Below, one piece after another: positions 26,254 through 35,077 of a stretch of DNA of 64,000 nucleotides. A program made the translations under genes and the position numbers. The notes under the pieces are model-generated. The model did not search any database and was not told the origin of the DNA. It saw nothing but the letters and a program-made list of their open reading frames with translations. This DNA comes from Micromonospora luteifusca. Lineage in GTDB: Bacteria > Actinomycetota > Actinomycetes > Mycobacteriales > Micromonosporaceae. Within the stretch, counting starts at the first letter, position 1; every line of letters starts with the position of its first letter. The stretch is taken from assembly GCF_016907275.1 (NCBI RefSeq), contig NZ_JAFBBP010000001.1:930001-994000 (forward strand), given 5' to 3'.

Positions 26254-26982
26254 CTACTTCGCGCCGGTGAGTGCCTGCCGCATCCGGTTGATCTCTGCGC
26301 CCTGCTCGACGACGACGCTGCTGGCCGTCTCGTTGACGATGACGTCGACACCGAGCGCCAGCACCTCGCCCGCCATGTCGATCGCGCCCTGATGGTGCTC
26401 GACCATCATGTCGACGAACATCCGGTCGAACTCGTCGGCTCGGGCGGCGGTGAGGAGTTCCAGCGCCTCCGCCGTCTGCATGCCGGCCATGCTGTGCTGG
26501 TGGCCGCCGCCGGAGTTCCGGTCCAAGCCCCGGTCCGTCAACCAGGTCTCCAGCGTCTTGATCTCCGGTTCCTGCGCCGCCAGGATCCGGTCGGCAATGA
26601 TCTTGAGTTGCGGGTTCGCTGCCCGGTCCGCCGCCAGTCGGGCCATCACGAGCGCCTGCTCGTGATGCGGAATCATCATCGTGACGAACCGGATGTCGGC
26701 GTTGTTGTACGTCGGACGCGGCGCGGGGGACTTCTCGTTCGCCCGGACGGTCTTCGCCGGCTCGCCGGGCGCCGCGGGCATCAGCACCGGCGCGGTCGCG
26801 TCCGGCAGACCGGGCAGGTCGAGAGATGCCTGGGGGCTGGCCGTCGCGGCCGATTCCGGGCGGCCCTCGGGCCACCAGACGACCACCGCCGCCCCGACGG
26901 TCAGCACGGCGAGCACCGCCAGCTCGACGAGGACAATCGCCCGCGAGCGTCCCAAAAGCGCTCGGATCCGTACACTTAGCAC
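26254..26982 (-). CDS. DUF305 domain-containing membrane-anchored protein
   Basis: 242 aa. Signal anchor at residues ~16-36 (IVLVELAVLAVLTVGAAVVV), then an extracytoplasmic helical bundle with two His-Met-rich repeats: FVTMMIPHHEQALVMARLA and FVDMMVEHHQGAIDMAGEV, plus GHQHSMAGM. DUF305 proteins are ferritin-like bundles linked to metal (often copper) handling in several bacteria; binding by His/Met is inferred. Starts with GTG. Its promoter is likely in 26983-27200. Confidence 0.9.
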   Translation of the reverse strand: MLSVRIRALLGRSRAIVLVELAVLAVLTVGAAVVVWWPEGRPESAATASPQASLDLPGLPDATAPVLMPAAPGEPAKTVRANEKSPAPRPTYNNADIRFVTMMIPHHEQALVMARLAADRAANPQLKIIADRILAAQEPEIKTLETWLTDRGLDRNSGGGHQHSMAGMQTAEALELLTAARADEFDRMFVDMMVEHHQGAIDMAGEVLALGVDVIVNETASSVVVEQGAEINRMRQALTGAK

Positions 26983-27233
26983 AAATCGACTCCCGCCATC
27001 TGACCGAGGTTGGCCGGGATGTTAGCGCGAGCCTGACCTGCACGGGAAGATCACGGCAGCGAAAAGGTTCTACTAGCCCCACCTGCGGTTATTCGTGCCG
27101 CCTCATGCCCACCAGTTTAACGCAACCGTGATCAGAGGCCCGTGCAATTTGTGAGCTGGGTCACAATCTTGGCGCCGGACACCGGGTTATCGTCCCGTTA
27201 CTGTGCCGACCCGATGAACGAGGGGTGTCCACA

Positions 27234-29003
27234 ATGCTAAGACGAACTCCACAAGAGAGCCGGTGGCTGGCCATCGGTCTGGCCGCCACGGGCGCCCTTC
27301 TCCTCACGGCCGTCGTGGCCGCGGCGCCGGCGAGCGGCGCCGCCGATTCCAGCGGCAGCACAGACATCTGCGAATCGTTTGAGGCCGCCGGCGACAACTT
27401 CGCCGAGTACTGCATCACCGAGGAGGCGGCCAACGACGTGGCTGCCGCGAACACCACTCCGGGCGTCGACGAGATCGCCAGCAGCCCCAACATCCGGCAG
27501 ATCGCCAACATCCCCAAGTTCGGCGGGTTCGCCAGCGAGGGGGCGTATAACTCGGACCTGGCCTTCCAGGGCAACTACGTCTTCGCCGGCAACTACGAGG
27601 GCTTCAACGTTCTCGACGTCAGCAACCCCAGCTCGCCTCAGGTGGTTAGCCAGGTAGTCTGCTCCGGCTCGCAGGGCGACCCGTCGGTCATGGGCAACCT
27701 GCTGTTCCTCGCGGTGGACGCGCCCCGCAGCAACGACTCGTGCAACAGCACGAGCGGCTCCTCCGCACAGCAGAGCTCGTGGGAGGGCGTCCGGATCTTC
27801 GACATCAGCGACAAGGCGAATCCGCGGTACGTCAAGTCGGTCCGGACCGACTGCGGTTCGCACACCCAGACGCTGGTGCCGAGCAAGGACGGAAAGAGCG
27901 TCTACGTCTACGTCCAGTCGTATGGCCCGTCGAGCGGCGCCTTCTACTGCAAGCCGCCGCACGACAAGATCTCGATCATCAAGGTGCCGGTGGACAACCC
28001 GGCCAGCGCTTCAGTGGTCGCCACCCCGATTCTCTTCCCGGGAACCAACGGCGCCGGCTCCACCAGCGGCTGCCACGACATCACCGCCTACCCGGAGCTG
28101 GACCTGGCCGCCGGCGCCTGTATGGGTGACGGCGTCTTGTTCGACATCTCCGACCGGGAGAACCCGGTGATCCTCAGCCAGGTCCGGGACACGAACTTCG
28201 CGTTCTGGCACTCGGCCACCTTCAACAACGCCGGCACCAAGGTCGTCTTCACCGACGAGCTCGGCGGTGGCAGCAGCGCGATCTGCACCAGCACCTACCG
28301 GGCCAACCAGGGCGCGGACGCGATCTACGACATCGTGGGTTCCGGTGCCGACCGCGAGCTGGTCTTCAAGAGCTACTTCAAGATCCCACGGTTGAACACG
28401 ACCCTGGAGAACTGCGTCGCGCACAACGGCTCGCTGATCCCCGCCATGGGCCGCGACGTCATGGTCCAGGCCTGGTACCAGGGCGGCATTTCGGTAATCG
28501 ACTTCACCGACTCGGCCAACCCGGTCGAGATCGCCTACTGGGAGCGGGGCCCGCTCTCCGACACCCGCCGCATCCTCGGTGGGGCGTGGTCGGCGTACTA
28601 CCACAACGGCTACATCTACTCGAACGATATCCAGAAGGGCTTCGACGTCCTCAAGTTGGACGACCCGCGAACGAACAACGCCCGGGCGGTCGCCTTCGTC
28701 GAGCTGAACGTGCAGACGCAGCCCAGCTACCCGGCCTGCACCAGCGTCCTGCGCAACCGCCAGAACGGCGGACTCACCGTCACGTCCGGCATCACCTGCC
28801 TGGACGGTGCGACCGTCAACGGCAGGATCAAGGTCGCTCCGGGCGCCGGGCTAATCGCCTTCAACTCGACCCTCAACGGCTCGGTCACCGCAACCGACGC
28901 CTCGGTAGTGTCGATCGTGGAAAGCCGTGTGAACGGCTCGGTGCACGCCCTTGGTGGCACCGTGCGGGACAGCAAGGTCAACGGTTCCGTGACGACGAGC
29001 TAA
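27234..29003 (+). CDS. Secreted LVIVD-repeat beta-propeller protein with C-terminal beta-helix-like repeats
   Basis: 589 aa. Signal peptide in the first ~37 residues (LAATGALLLTAVVAAAPASGA). The central ~400 residues hold LVIVD-type propeller repeats (FNVLDVSNPSSPQVVSQV; VRIFDISDKANPRYVKSV; VLFDISDRENPVILSQV; ISVIDFTDSANPVEIAYW). The last ~80 residues have a short repeat ending in NGS/RV about every 20 residues, like a bactofilin or beta-helix. ATG 27234 is chosen because AGGGG lies 8 nt upstream; GTG 27225 is an alternative. Function of such proteins is unknown; surface binding is plausible. Confidence 0.87.
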   Translation: MLRRTPQESRWLAIGLAATGALLLTAVVAAAPASGAADSSGSTDICESFEAAGDNFAEYCITEEAANDVAAANTTPGVDEIASSPNIRQIANIPKFGGFASEGAYNSDLAFQGNYVFAGNYEGFNVLDVSNPSSPQVVSQVVCSGSQGDPSVMGNLLFLAVDAPRSNDSCNSTSGSSAQQSSWEGVRIFDISDKANPRYVKSVRTDCGSHTQTLVPSKDGKSVYVYVQSYGPSSGAFYCKPPHDKISIIKVPVDNPASASVVATPILFPGTNGAGSTSGCHDITAYPELDLAAGACMGDGVLFDISDRENPVILSQVRDTNFAFWHSATFNNAGTKVVFTDELGGGSSAICTSTYRANQGADAIYDIVGSGADRELVFKSYFKIPRLNTTLENCVAHNGSLIPAMGRDVMVQAWYQGGISVIDFTDSANPVEIAYWERGPLSDTRRILGGAWSAYYHNGYIYSNDIQKGFDVLKLDDPRTNNARAVAFVELNVQTQPSYPACTSVLRNRQNGGLTVTSGITCLDGATVNGRIKVAPGAGLIAFNSTLNGSVTATDASVVSIVESRVNGSVHALGGTVRDSKVNGSVTTS

Positions 29004-29027
29004 AGCACGGCCCGTCAACAGCATGAC

Positions 29028-29063
29028 GGCTCCGGCCCGGCGGATCTCCGCCGGGCCGGAGCC
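29028..29063 (+). terminator. Strong intrinsic-type terminator after the LVIVD gene
   Basis: A perfect 17-bp GC-rich inverted repeat (29028-29044 with 29047-29063) with almost no loop starts 25 bp after the stop codon. There is no clear T-run. Confidence 0.8.
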
Positions 29064-29097
29064 CGTCTCCGAGGCGACGCCGTCACCGCCGTTACCC

Positions 29098-29255
29098 GGC
29101 CTGCGTCAGCGTTCTCGAGGGCGGTGAGCCCACCGTCATCGCCAACGCGGGCGCGGCGGGCGGGCCGCGATGTCCTGCACCGCGCAGCCCATGTACCCGC
29201 GTCGTCTTGGTCGGTGCCGAACTCGGCGTCCGCCAGGCGGGGCCCGACCGACGTG
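29098..29255 (+). pseudogene. DnaK (Hsp70) N-terminal fragment
   Basis: The frame reads VSVLEGGEPTVIANA, identical in pattern to the first nucleotide-binding loop region of DnaK. After that the sequence drifts (VVLVGAELGVRQA against EVLVGEVAKRQA), which suggests frameshifts and decay. No start codon block (GIDLGTTN) is upstream and nothing follows. Confidence 0.5.
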
Positions 29256-29451
29256 ACGTAGCCGACGACCACCGCGCCGCGCACCGGCGTACTGGCAAAT
29301 CCGCCGACCGACTCCAACCATCCACATCCGCCGCCTCACCAGACCAGCCATCCGACAACAGACCGTGACCGGGTCCGCGTTCGCAACCGGGCACTCGCAC
29401 CAACCGAATACGCGATTCCCGCCAGCCGTTCCGAACACCGAGTAGCAACGG

Positions 29452-29784
29452 ATGAACGGGCCCCTGGCCGACGAACTCGTCGGCGACCTCGAACTCGTGC
29501 ACACCTTCACCGGGCCGATGCCCACCGGCCGGATCTTCGTGAACTTCCCCAAGTGGGGCGACGAGGTGCCCGCCACGGTGGCGGAGCTACGCGACGGCCG
29601 CGAGGTGCCCTTCCCGGACCAGGCATGGAACCAGCCCGCCCGGGACGACGACGCCGGCGCCTTCGTCTCGGTGCAGAGCATCGTGGTGGATAGCCCCGAC
29701 GAGTACGAGACCGCCTGGCACATCCGCCAGAAAAAACCAGCCGAACCAACTATCGCTGCCCCTTCGCCATCCGGCGGCGGGTAA
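29452..29784 (+). pseudogene. N-terminal fragment of a royal-jelly/Yellow-related (gluconolactonase-like) protein
   Basis: 110 aa: LELVHTFTGPMPTGRIFVNF, PKWGDEVPATVAELRDG, FVSVQSIVVDSPDEYETAWH. These match the first propeller blade of bacterial proteins annotated as L-dopachrome tautomerase-related or gluconolactonase, usually ~350 aa. The usual MPTGVTVSxxGRIFVNFP is shortened to MPTGRIFVNFP, an internal loss of about six codons. The frame ends early in unrelated sequence, so it is most likely inactive. Confidence 0.6.
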
Positions 29785-30478
29785 CCACCGCTCCATCAAA
29801 GCGGGGGAACTCACTGCTACATTCTAACCCACAGCTGGACGCTAAGGTCCAGGCATGAGTTCCGGAAGCGTTGATGGAGCATGCCGGATGATCGGTGCAC
29901 CAGCAAGCCAGGCCATCGAGCATCCCCCTGACCTCCTCATGATCGAAGCAAGCCGCAGACCCGGCAGGGTCAGAGCCAGGGGTGCACACGTTTGCGAGCG
30001 ATGCCGCGACGTCTTGGACTGGACTATATCGTCCATGTAGCGTCATGGTCGAACGGAGCGACCGAACTCATCGGGCCAACCACCTGCCGCTACTCGAGGA
30101 CCGAGCATGCGGGAGTCATCAGCCGCGGAACCGACTGCGGTGGGCGGGCGTCGAGGCCCGACCGAGATTGCGACGTAGTCGACAAAAACCGCGCGACGAA
30201 TCTGACACCAACTAGACGGGACGACCGCTCACACCAGCACCGCATATGCGGCACGGAACGACAACCCGGCTTCGGCGAAAGGCGGACTTCACCGAGAAGG
30301 GAGCAAGAAATGAACTGAAGGCTTAACACCGCCACGCAACCGGGCAGCCGCCCACTGGTCTCAAGCGGCTAGATCGCAACGTGAGTTGTCTTGACTGCCC
30401 GCGTGACTCGCGCGGAACACCCTCGGGTGCTTAAAAAGCCGAGCCCTTCCAGGAGCATGCGATGAGTGAGGAGAACTC
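29785..30478. other. Gene-free stretch of lower GC
   Basis: About 690 bp with no convincing frame; base composition is clearly lower in GC than the neighbours. The only functional signals are the ribosome site GAGGAG at 30469-30474 for the MFS gene and probably its promoter. May be decayed or acquired DNA. Confidence 0.5.
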
Positions 30479-31765
30479 ATGATCGAATCCGAACTGGCGA
30501 CGCCGGCACACCACGCATCGCAGGTGCGCGTGGTCACGACATCGTCGTGCAGCGCGGCCGTCCCGATCGAGCCTGCAGCTGTCCGCGCTGCTGCGGAGCC
30601 CGGTAGCAGGCGGGGCTGGGCGTCCGTCAGTGCGCTCGCGCTCGGCGCGTTCGTCATCGTCATGACGGAGACGCTTCCGGTGGGGCTGCTGCCGCAGATT
30701 GCCGACGGACTGGATGTCTCGCTCGGCCTCGCAGGGCTGATGGTGCTCGTGCCGGGTTTCAGCGCCGCGGTGTCAGCGCCGCTGTTCTTCCTCGGTTCCG
30801 CCCGCTTCGACCGGCGCTCGGTCATCCTTGTCCTGGGTCTGACGGTGCTTGTGTCGAACGCGGTCGTCGCGGTGGCGCCGAACTTCGTCCTGGTGCTGAT
30901 CGCCCGCATGCTCTTCGGCGCCACCCTCGGAGCCTTCTGGACCGTGGTCTCACCGGTCGGACCCAAGCTGGTGGGCCGGGCCGGCGGCACTCGCGCCATC
31001 ACCATCATCGCGGCGGGTATTTCGGGTGGGACGGTGGTGGGGCTGCCTGCGGGACAGTTCCTTGGCAACCTCGTCGGCTGGCGTCTCGCTTTCGCCATTG
31101 CGGCGGCGGCGACACTGCTTGTCGTGGTTGCGCAGACGGTCGTGCTGCCGGGTATTCCCCCGGACGGGCGTACGCACCTGCGTGATCTCGTGGGAGTCGT
31201 GACGCGTCGGGCCGCCCGGTTTGGGATGGCAGCGGGCGCGGTGGTGTTCATCGGACAGTTCACCGCCTGGACGTACATCACCCCGTTCCTGATGGACCAC
31301 ACACAACTGTCCAGCGGCGTGATCTCCCTGCTCTACGTCATCTACGGCTGCGGTGGCATCGTCGGCTCAATCGTCGCCGGATCGCTGTTCAAGCGCGGAG
31401 TGATCGGCAGCTTCGCCGGGGCAGCGACGGTGGTGGCCGCATTACTCATCGGGCTGGCGTGCGCGAGCTCCTTACCCTGGCTGGCTGGCCTGTTGCTCGT
31501 GCTGTGGGGCCTGCTCTGGGGAATCGTGAATCCAGGAACGCTGGTCTGGATACTCGACGCCGCCCCGGAAACCCCGGAGGCCGCATCGGCGGTGAATGTG
31601 ACGAACCTTCAGATAGCCCTGGCGGCAGGGTCTGGCCTCGGCGCGATCCTTGTTTCGTCGACAACCTTGCAGATGGTGTTCCTCACGGCGGGCTTCATTG
31701 TCCTTACCGGCGCCGTGCTCGCCGCGGTGGCGGCGCGGTTCGTGACACTCGCCCGGAGGGAATGA
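30479..31765 (+). CDS. MFS transporter, DHA1 family exporter
   Basis: 428 aa, 12 predicted membrane helices after a ~50-residue hydrophilic N-terminus. Motif A-like FLGSARFDRRSVIL between helices 2 and 3, and ARMLFGATLGAFWTVVSPVG in helix 4 as in AraJ/YdeA/CmlA-like exporters of sugars, drugs or purine nucleosides. ATG has GAGGAG 5 nt upstream. It stands alone between a gene-free stretch and IS remnants. Substrate unknown. Confidence 0.92.
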   Translation: MIESELATPAHHASQVRVVTTSSCSAAVPIEPAAVRAAAEPGSRRGWASVSALALGAFVIVMTETLPVGLLPQIADGLDVSLGLAGLMVLVPGFSAAVSAPLFFLGSARFDRRSVILVLGLTVLVSNAVVAVAPNFVLVLIARMLFGATLGAFWTVVSPVGPKLVGRAGGTRAITIIAAGISGGTVVGLPAGQFLGNLVGWRLAFAIAAAATLLVVVAQTVVLPGIPPDGRTHLRDLVGVVTRRAARFGMAAGAVVFIGQFTAWTYITPFLMDHTQLSSGVISLLYVIYGCGGIVGSIVAGSLFKRGVIGSFAGAATVVAALLIGLACASSLPWLAGLLLVLWGLLWGIVNPGTLVWILDAAPETPEAASAVNVTNLQIALAAGSGLGAILVSSTTLQMVFLTAGFIVLTGAVLAAVAARFVTLARRE

Positions 31766-31930
31766 GGAGACCGAAACGAGGCGAGGGGTGGCCTGGCACG
31801 TAGACGTGCGCACCCCGAAACCTCCAGAAGCGCCGGCATGGTTCAGAAAAGTGAAAGACGGCTCGATGCAACTCGTGACGTCAGCGACTAACCTGGGCCC
31901 GCCAACTCCGCGTATATAGCTGGCCGACAG

Positions 31931-32020
31931 CTATTGAGGATCGGTGGCTTCGCAGACGTAGCGCCAGGCGGTGGCGACGCCGATGCCGAACCCGGCGGCG
32001 AGTTGGGCGTAGGTGTGGCA
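31931..32020 (-). mobile_element. IS5-type transposase helix-turn-helix fragment
   Basis: Minus-strand frame: CHTYAQLAAGFGIGVATAWR then YVCEATDPQ and a stop. This is the HTH of IS5-family Tnp_4-type transposases (TYAQLAAGFGIGxSTxxRY). Only about 30 codons survive. Confidence 0.6.
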
Positions 32021-32300
32021 GATGAGCGATGGTGAGCAGGGCTTGGCGGCCGGGTCCAGACGCCGCCACCGGGATCGACGCTGCTGGCGGTGGTTGCGGA
32101 GGCGCTCGGCGAGGTGGTTCAGGTCCGGCTGGACAGCGGGACCGTGCCGGGGTACGCGGCCCGGCGGTTTCTTCCGACGGGCGCTTTCGACGTTGAAGGC
32201 GACACCCGGCAGAGGTGGTCACCGACGCCGCCGCGATCTACCCCGGCGTCCTCGACAAGCTGATCCGCGGGGCGTTCACTGAACTCGCTCAGGCGATCTG
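32021..32300 (+). other. Unassigned, possibly frameshifted coding remnant
   Basis: Two plus-strand frames each carry plausible stretches: STLLAVVAEALGEVVQVRLD and LPTGAFDVEGDTRQRW, then, in the next frame, IYPGVLDKLIRGAFTELAQA and a stop at 32299-32301. One frame change near 32215 would join them. I do not recognise the family. Confidence 0.25.
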
Positions 32301-32362
32301 ACCTCGGACCGAGATGGGTTCAACACGTCCGCCGATCCCTCAACGCAACGGCCCCGCCGGGC

Positions 32363-32770
32363 CTACGTGCCAATCCGGCGGGGTTCGAGCCGGGTGGCCG
32401 CCGGCCCCGTCAGCTGCCAGAACTCCTTCGGCAACTGGGCGATGGAGTCCTCGTACTCCTTCGCGCTGACCGCGTCCCGCAGCGTGTCCAGCACGGCGCG
32501 CACCCCGTCAGTCGCCGTCTGGAACTCCACCGCGGCGCGTTGCTGCACCCGCTCGAAGAACTCGGGAAGCTCGAACGGTTCGGCCTCCTCGTCGGGCTTG
32601 CGTAGGTCTCCCCGCAGCCCCTCGGGGAGCTGCACGGCGAGATCCCGTGCCTGGCCACCGCTGAGCCGCTCCGCCAACGTCGCGAGCGTGGCACGGGTGA
32701 TCGGCTCGGCCAACGTCGGTGACATCTTCGGTCGCGTCGCCACCGACTGGATGAACTCCGCGTACTGCAC
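32363..32770 (-). CDS. DUF2267 domain-containing protein
   Basis: 135 aa, all-helical. FIQSVATR...LAEPITRATLATLAERLSGGQ, RDLAVQLPEGLRGDL and EFFERVQQRA follow the DUF2267 pattern. Family members are small cytosolic proteins of unknown function, often stress-induced in actinobacteria. Start is GTG. Only intact gene in this IS-rich stretch. Confidence 0.85.
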   Translation of the reverse strand: MQYAEFIQSVATRPKMSPTLAEPITRATLATLAERLSGGQARDLAVQLPEGLRGDLRKPDEEAEPFELPEFFERVQQRAAVEFQTATDGVRAVLDTLRDAVSAKEYEDSIAQLPKEFWQLTGPAATRLEPRRIGT

Positions 32771-32864
32771 CTCGAACCCCCTCCTGCCGCGAATGCTGCG
32801 TCTACCCGCGCGTCCAAGGGTGAAACGGCGCCCGCCGCGTCAGTGGCCGGAAGCCTCCGCGGCG

Positions 32865-32960
32865 CATGCCGCCGTGACCACGCCGAGCTGCTCGACCAGA
32901 TCCGGGCGGTGCACGACCGGTCGGGCGGCACCTACGGCAGCCCGCGGGTGCACGCGAGTT
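32865..32960 (+). mobile_element. IS3 orfB internal fragment in inverted orientation
   Basis: Plus-strand frame: DHAELLDQIRAVHDRSGGTY then GSPRVHAS and stop, the conserved linker before the integrase core of IS3-family OrfB. It directly abuts the 5' part of an IS3 element that lies on the minus strand. Catalytic DDE residues are absent. Confidence 0.65.
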
Positions 32961-33345
32961 GACGTGGCCACGCCGATCACCCGGAGGACGGGCTCGACCC
33001 CGAGGCGGTCACGCAGCTCGTCCACGAGCCTCATGACCATCGCCAGGTCGGGCCGAGTTCCAGGGCGAGAAAAGCGTTCGCTGCCTTCAAGATTTCGTTT
33101 GCTCGCTTGAGCTCGGCGTTCTCCTTGTGCAGGCGCCGCAACTCCTCCAGCTTCCAGGTGGTGGGGCGGTCGCCGCGCTCGCCGCGGTCGGCCTCGTCCT
33201 GGCGGATCCAGTTGCGCAGCGCCTCGTGATGCGCGCCATGCTTGGCGGCCAACTTCCGGATCACCGGCCTGGGATCAGACTCCCGGTACAACCGCACCGC
33301 ACGAGCCCGCAGCTCGTCGGGGTACTTCTTCTGGGCGACCTCGGA
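32961..33345 (-). mobile_element. IS3-family orfA and start of orfB, broken
   Basis: orfA: KKYPDELRARAVRLYRESDP, HGAHHEALRNWIRQDE, then a leucine-rich helix KENAELKRANEILKAANAFL, ending at 33031. orfB starts at 33040 with MVMRLVDELRDRLGVEPVLR then VIGVATST and is lost. No standard start codon precedes KKYPDEL, so orfA is also damaged at its 5' end. A 9-bp inverted repeat (33340-33348 and 33381-33389, CTCGGAGGA) flanks the region where it should begin. Bases 33390-33650 show no gene. Confidence 0.75.
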
Positions 33346-33651
33346 GGACTCCCTTCCGCTTTATCAGAACAGGATCGAAATCCTCCGAGCTACCGGGGGA
33401 ACCTCACCTGCACCGTCCCCCGGGACAGGCCGAGTTCGACGTCCAGCTTGCGGGTGGCGGGCATCCGGGTGTGCGGGGCGAGCCGCCCGGTACGGATGGC
33501 ACCCGGAGTGCCTGTTCGAGCCCGGACCGGCGGCCGCTCGCCGGGGGGCCGGGTCCAGATGGAGATCCACGCCCAGGGCTACCGAAGTGGACCAGGATTT
33601 CGTCATGGTATTGGGCCTTAAGCATTCCAAGCCGTGCGTAACATCGCTGCC

Positions 33652-34278
33652 ATGACAGGTGAAGCATCCACGCCGCAGACCCGAGTCGACTTCTACTTCG
33701 ACCCCGCCTGCCCTTTTTCCTGGATCACCTCGCGGTGGATCCTCGAGGTGGAGCCGCTGCGCGACCTTGACGTCCGATTTCACGTCATGAGCCTGTATCT
33801 GCACAACGAGGGCAACGAGCTGCCCGGCTGGTATCGCGATCTTGTCGATCGCTCCCTCGGCCTGGTCCGCGTCGCCACGGCCGCGGCCGAGCACCACTCC
33901 GAGGACGTACTCCGCGGCCTCTACACCGCCTTCGGCACCCGCATTCACGATAAGGGAATGGAGGACTTCGACGCGGTCGCTGTCGAGTCCCTGGCCGAGC
34001 TCGGGCTCCCCGCGAGCCTCGCGGAGGCGGCGCGTTCGGCCGCGTACGACGCCGCCCTCCAGCGCAGCCACGACGCGGGCAAGGATCCTGCGGCGGGCGG
34101 TTATGTGGGCACGCCCACGATGCACATCGACGGAACGGTCTTCTTCGGCCCAGTGATGAACAGCATCCCGCGGGGCGAGGAGGCGGCGCGGTTCTTCGAC
34201 GCAGTGCGGACCCTCTCGGCACACCCGGACTTCTTCGAGCTGAAGCGGGAACGGACGGGCAGCCTGCGCTTCGACTAA
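33652..34278 (+). CDS. Mycothiol-dependent nitroreductase Rv2466c-like (DsbA-family) protein
   Basis: 208 aa thioredoxin-fold protein: [20 protein letters not shown] at the N-terminus, helical insertion in the middle, cis-Pro loop GTPTMHI near residue 162 and [15 protein letters not shown]. The active site is CPFS; Rv2466c carries CPWC and reduces mycothiol-linked substrates. Loss of the second Cys suggests a monothiol mechanism. ATG 33652 is used; GTG 33634 is in frame. The stop TAA is the first triplet of the inserted IS5-type element. Confidence 0.83.
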   Translation: MTGEASTPQTRVDFYFDPACPFSWITSRWILEVEPLRDLDVRFHVMSLYLHNEGNELPGWYRDLVDRSLGLVRVATAAAEHHSEDVLRGLYTAFGTRIHDKGMEDFDAVAVESLAELGLPASLAEAARSAAYDAALQRSHDAGKDPAAGGYVGTPTMHIDGTVFFGPVMNSIPRGEEAARFFDAVRTLSAHPDFFELKRERTGSLRFD

Positions 34279-34578
34279 GAGTTCCTAACAAAGTCGTAGG
34301 ACGTGTCGGTACGTGATGATGCAGGTGGCGAGGCCGAGGGAAGGCTTCATGCATGTCATCGCGGCGTTCCCGCCGGATGCGTAGCCGTCGCCGCCAGCAG
34401 GTCATCCCCGAGCCGAACCCCAGCTGCTGGGGCAGGAGCTCCCACTGGATGCCGATGTGCAACACGAACAAGATCTCGCACAGCACCTGCCGGTCCGGGA
34501 CGCCGCACGGCCCGACATCGTAGATCAACCTCTACAAGGGACAGCATGCCCAGAGATCATTTTGTCAGGAACTCTTAG
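34275..34578. mobile_element. 304-bp IS5-derived mini-element (internally deleted, MITE-like)
   Basis: 18-bp terminal inverted repeats (34275-34292 CTAAGAGTTCCTAACAAA; 34561-34578) match at 17 of 18 positions. Inside, the minus strand encodes the start of an IS5-family transposase: VPDRQVLCEILFVLHIGIQW then LLPQQLGFGSGMTCWRR; the rest, including the catalytic core, is deleted. A TA/TAA target duplication fits the ends. It could be mobilised only by a full-length relative in trans. Confidence 0.8.
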
Positions 34579-35077
34579 CCGTCTCGAAGCTTCGCGCGGT
34601 GGCCGTCTCTCATCTACGCAACACGCCCATCACGGGCAAGTCGTACTCCGCTTTCGTGGACGCAACCATCACCGGCGCACCCTGGTGAGGTGCTCGTGAC
34701 CGCGCCTGAGGCGGGCGACTAAGATCCGGAGGTGGGGCTCGATCCGTCGAGCAGACGGGTCGTCCGGAATGCCCGGCCATGCCAGTCCGTCCCGATCCGG
34801 GTACTCGGCACCGATCCGGCATCCGTTGGCGAAGAGGCGTACGAGCAGGAAGCGAACAGCACCATGCAGCCGGGCTGGTTGTCTCTGGACCAACACAGCG
34901 AGGATGTGCGCGACCAGGCGCGGGCTTTGATCGACGCGCTTCAGCCCTGCCCCTGCCCCTGCCGAAAACCTCATCCGGCCTGGTGGGAGTCGGTGTACGG
35001 GGTGTCGGGGGTCTTGACCCAGTTGCTTGCGCTGGGATCTCGCGCGGCTGGTGATCGCTGCGGCATGATGGTCCGCC
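34579..35077. other. Gene-free stretch between IS remnants
   Basis: Frames of up to 170 codons exist but none shows a family motif or ribosome site. A plus-strand stretch LRNTPITGKSYSAFVDATIT near 34610-34670 may be a relic of an unknown gene. The left end of the next transposase unit should lie close to 35000-35077 but I cannot define an inverted repeat. Confidence 0.4.
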
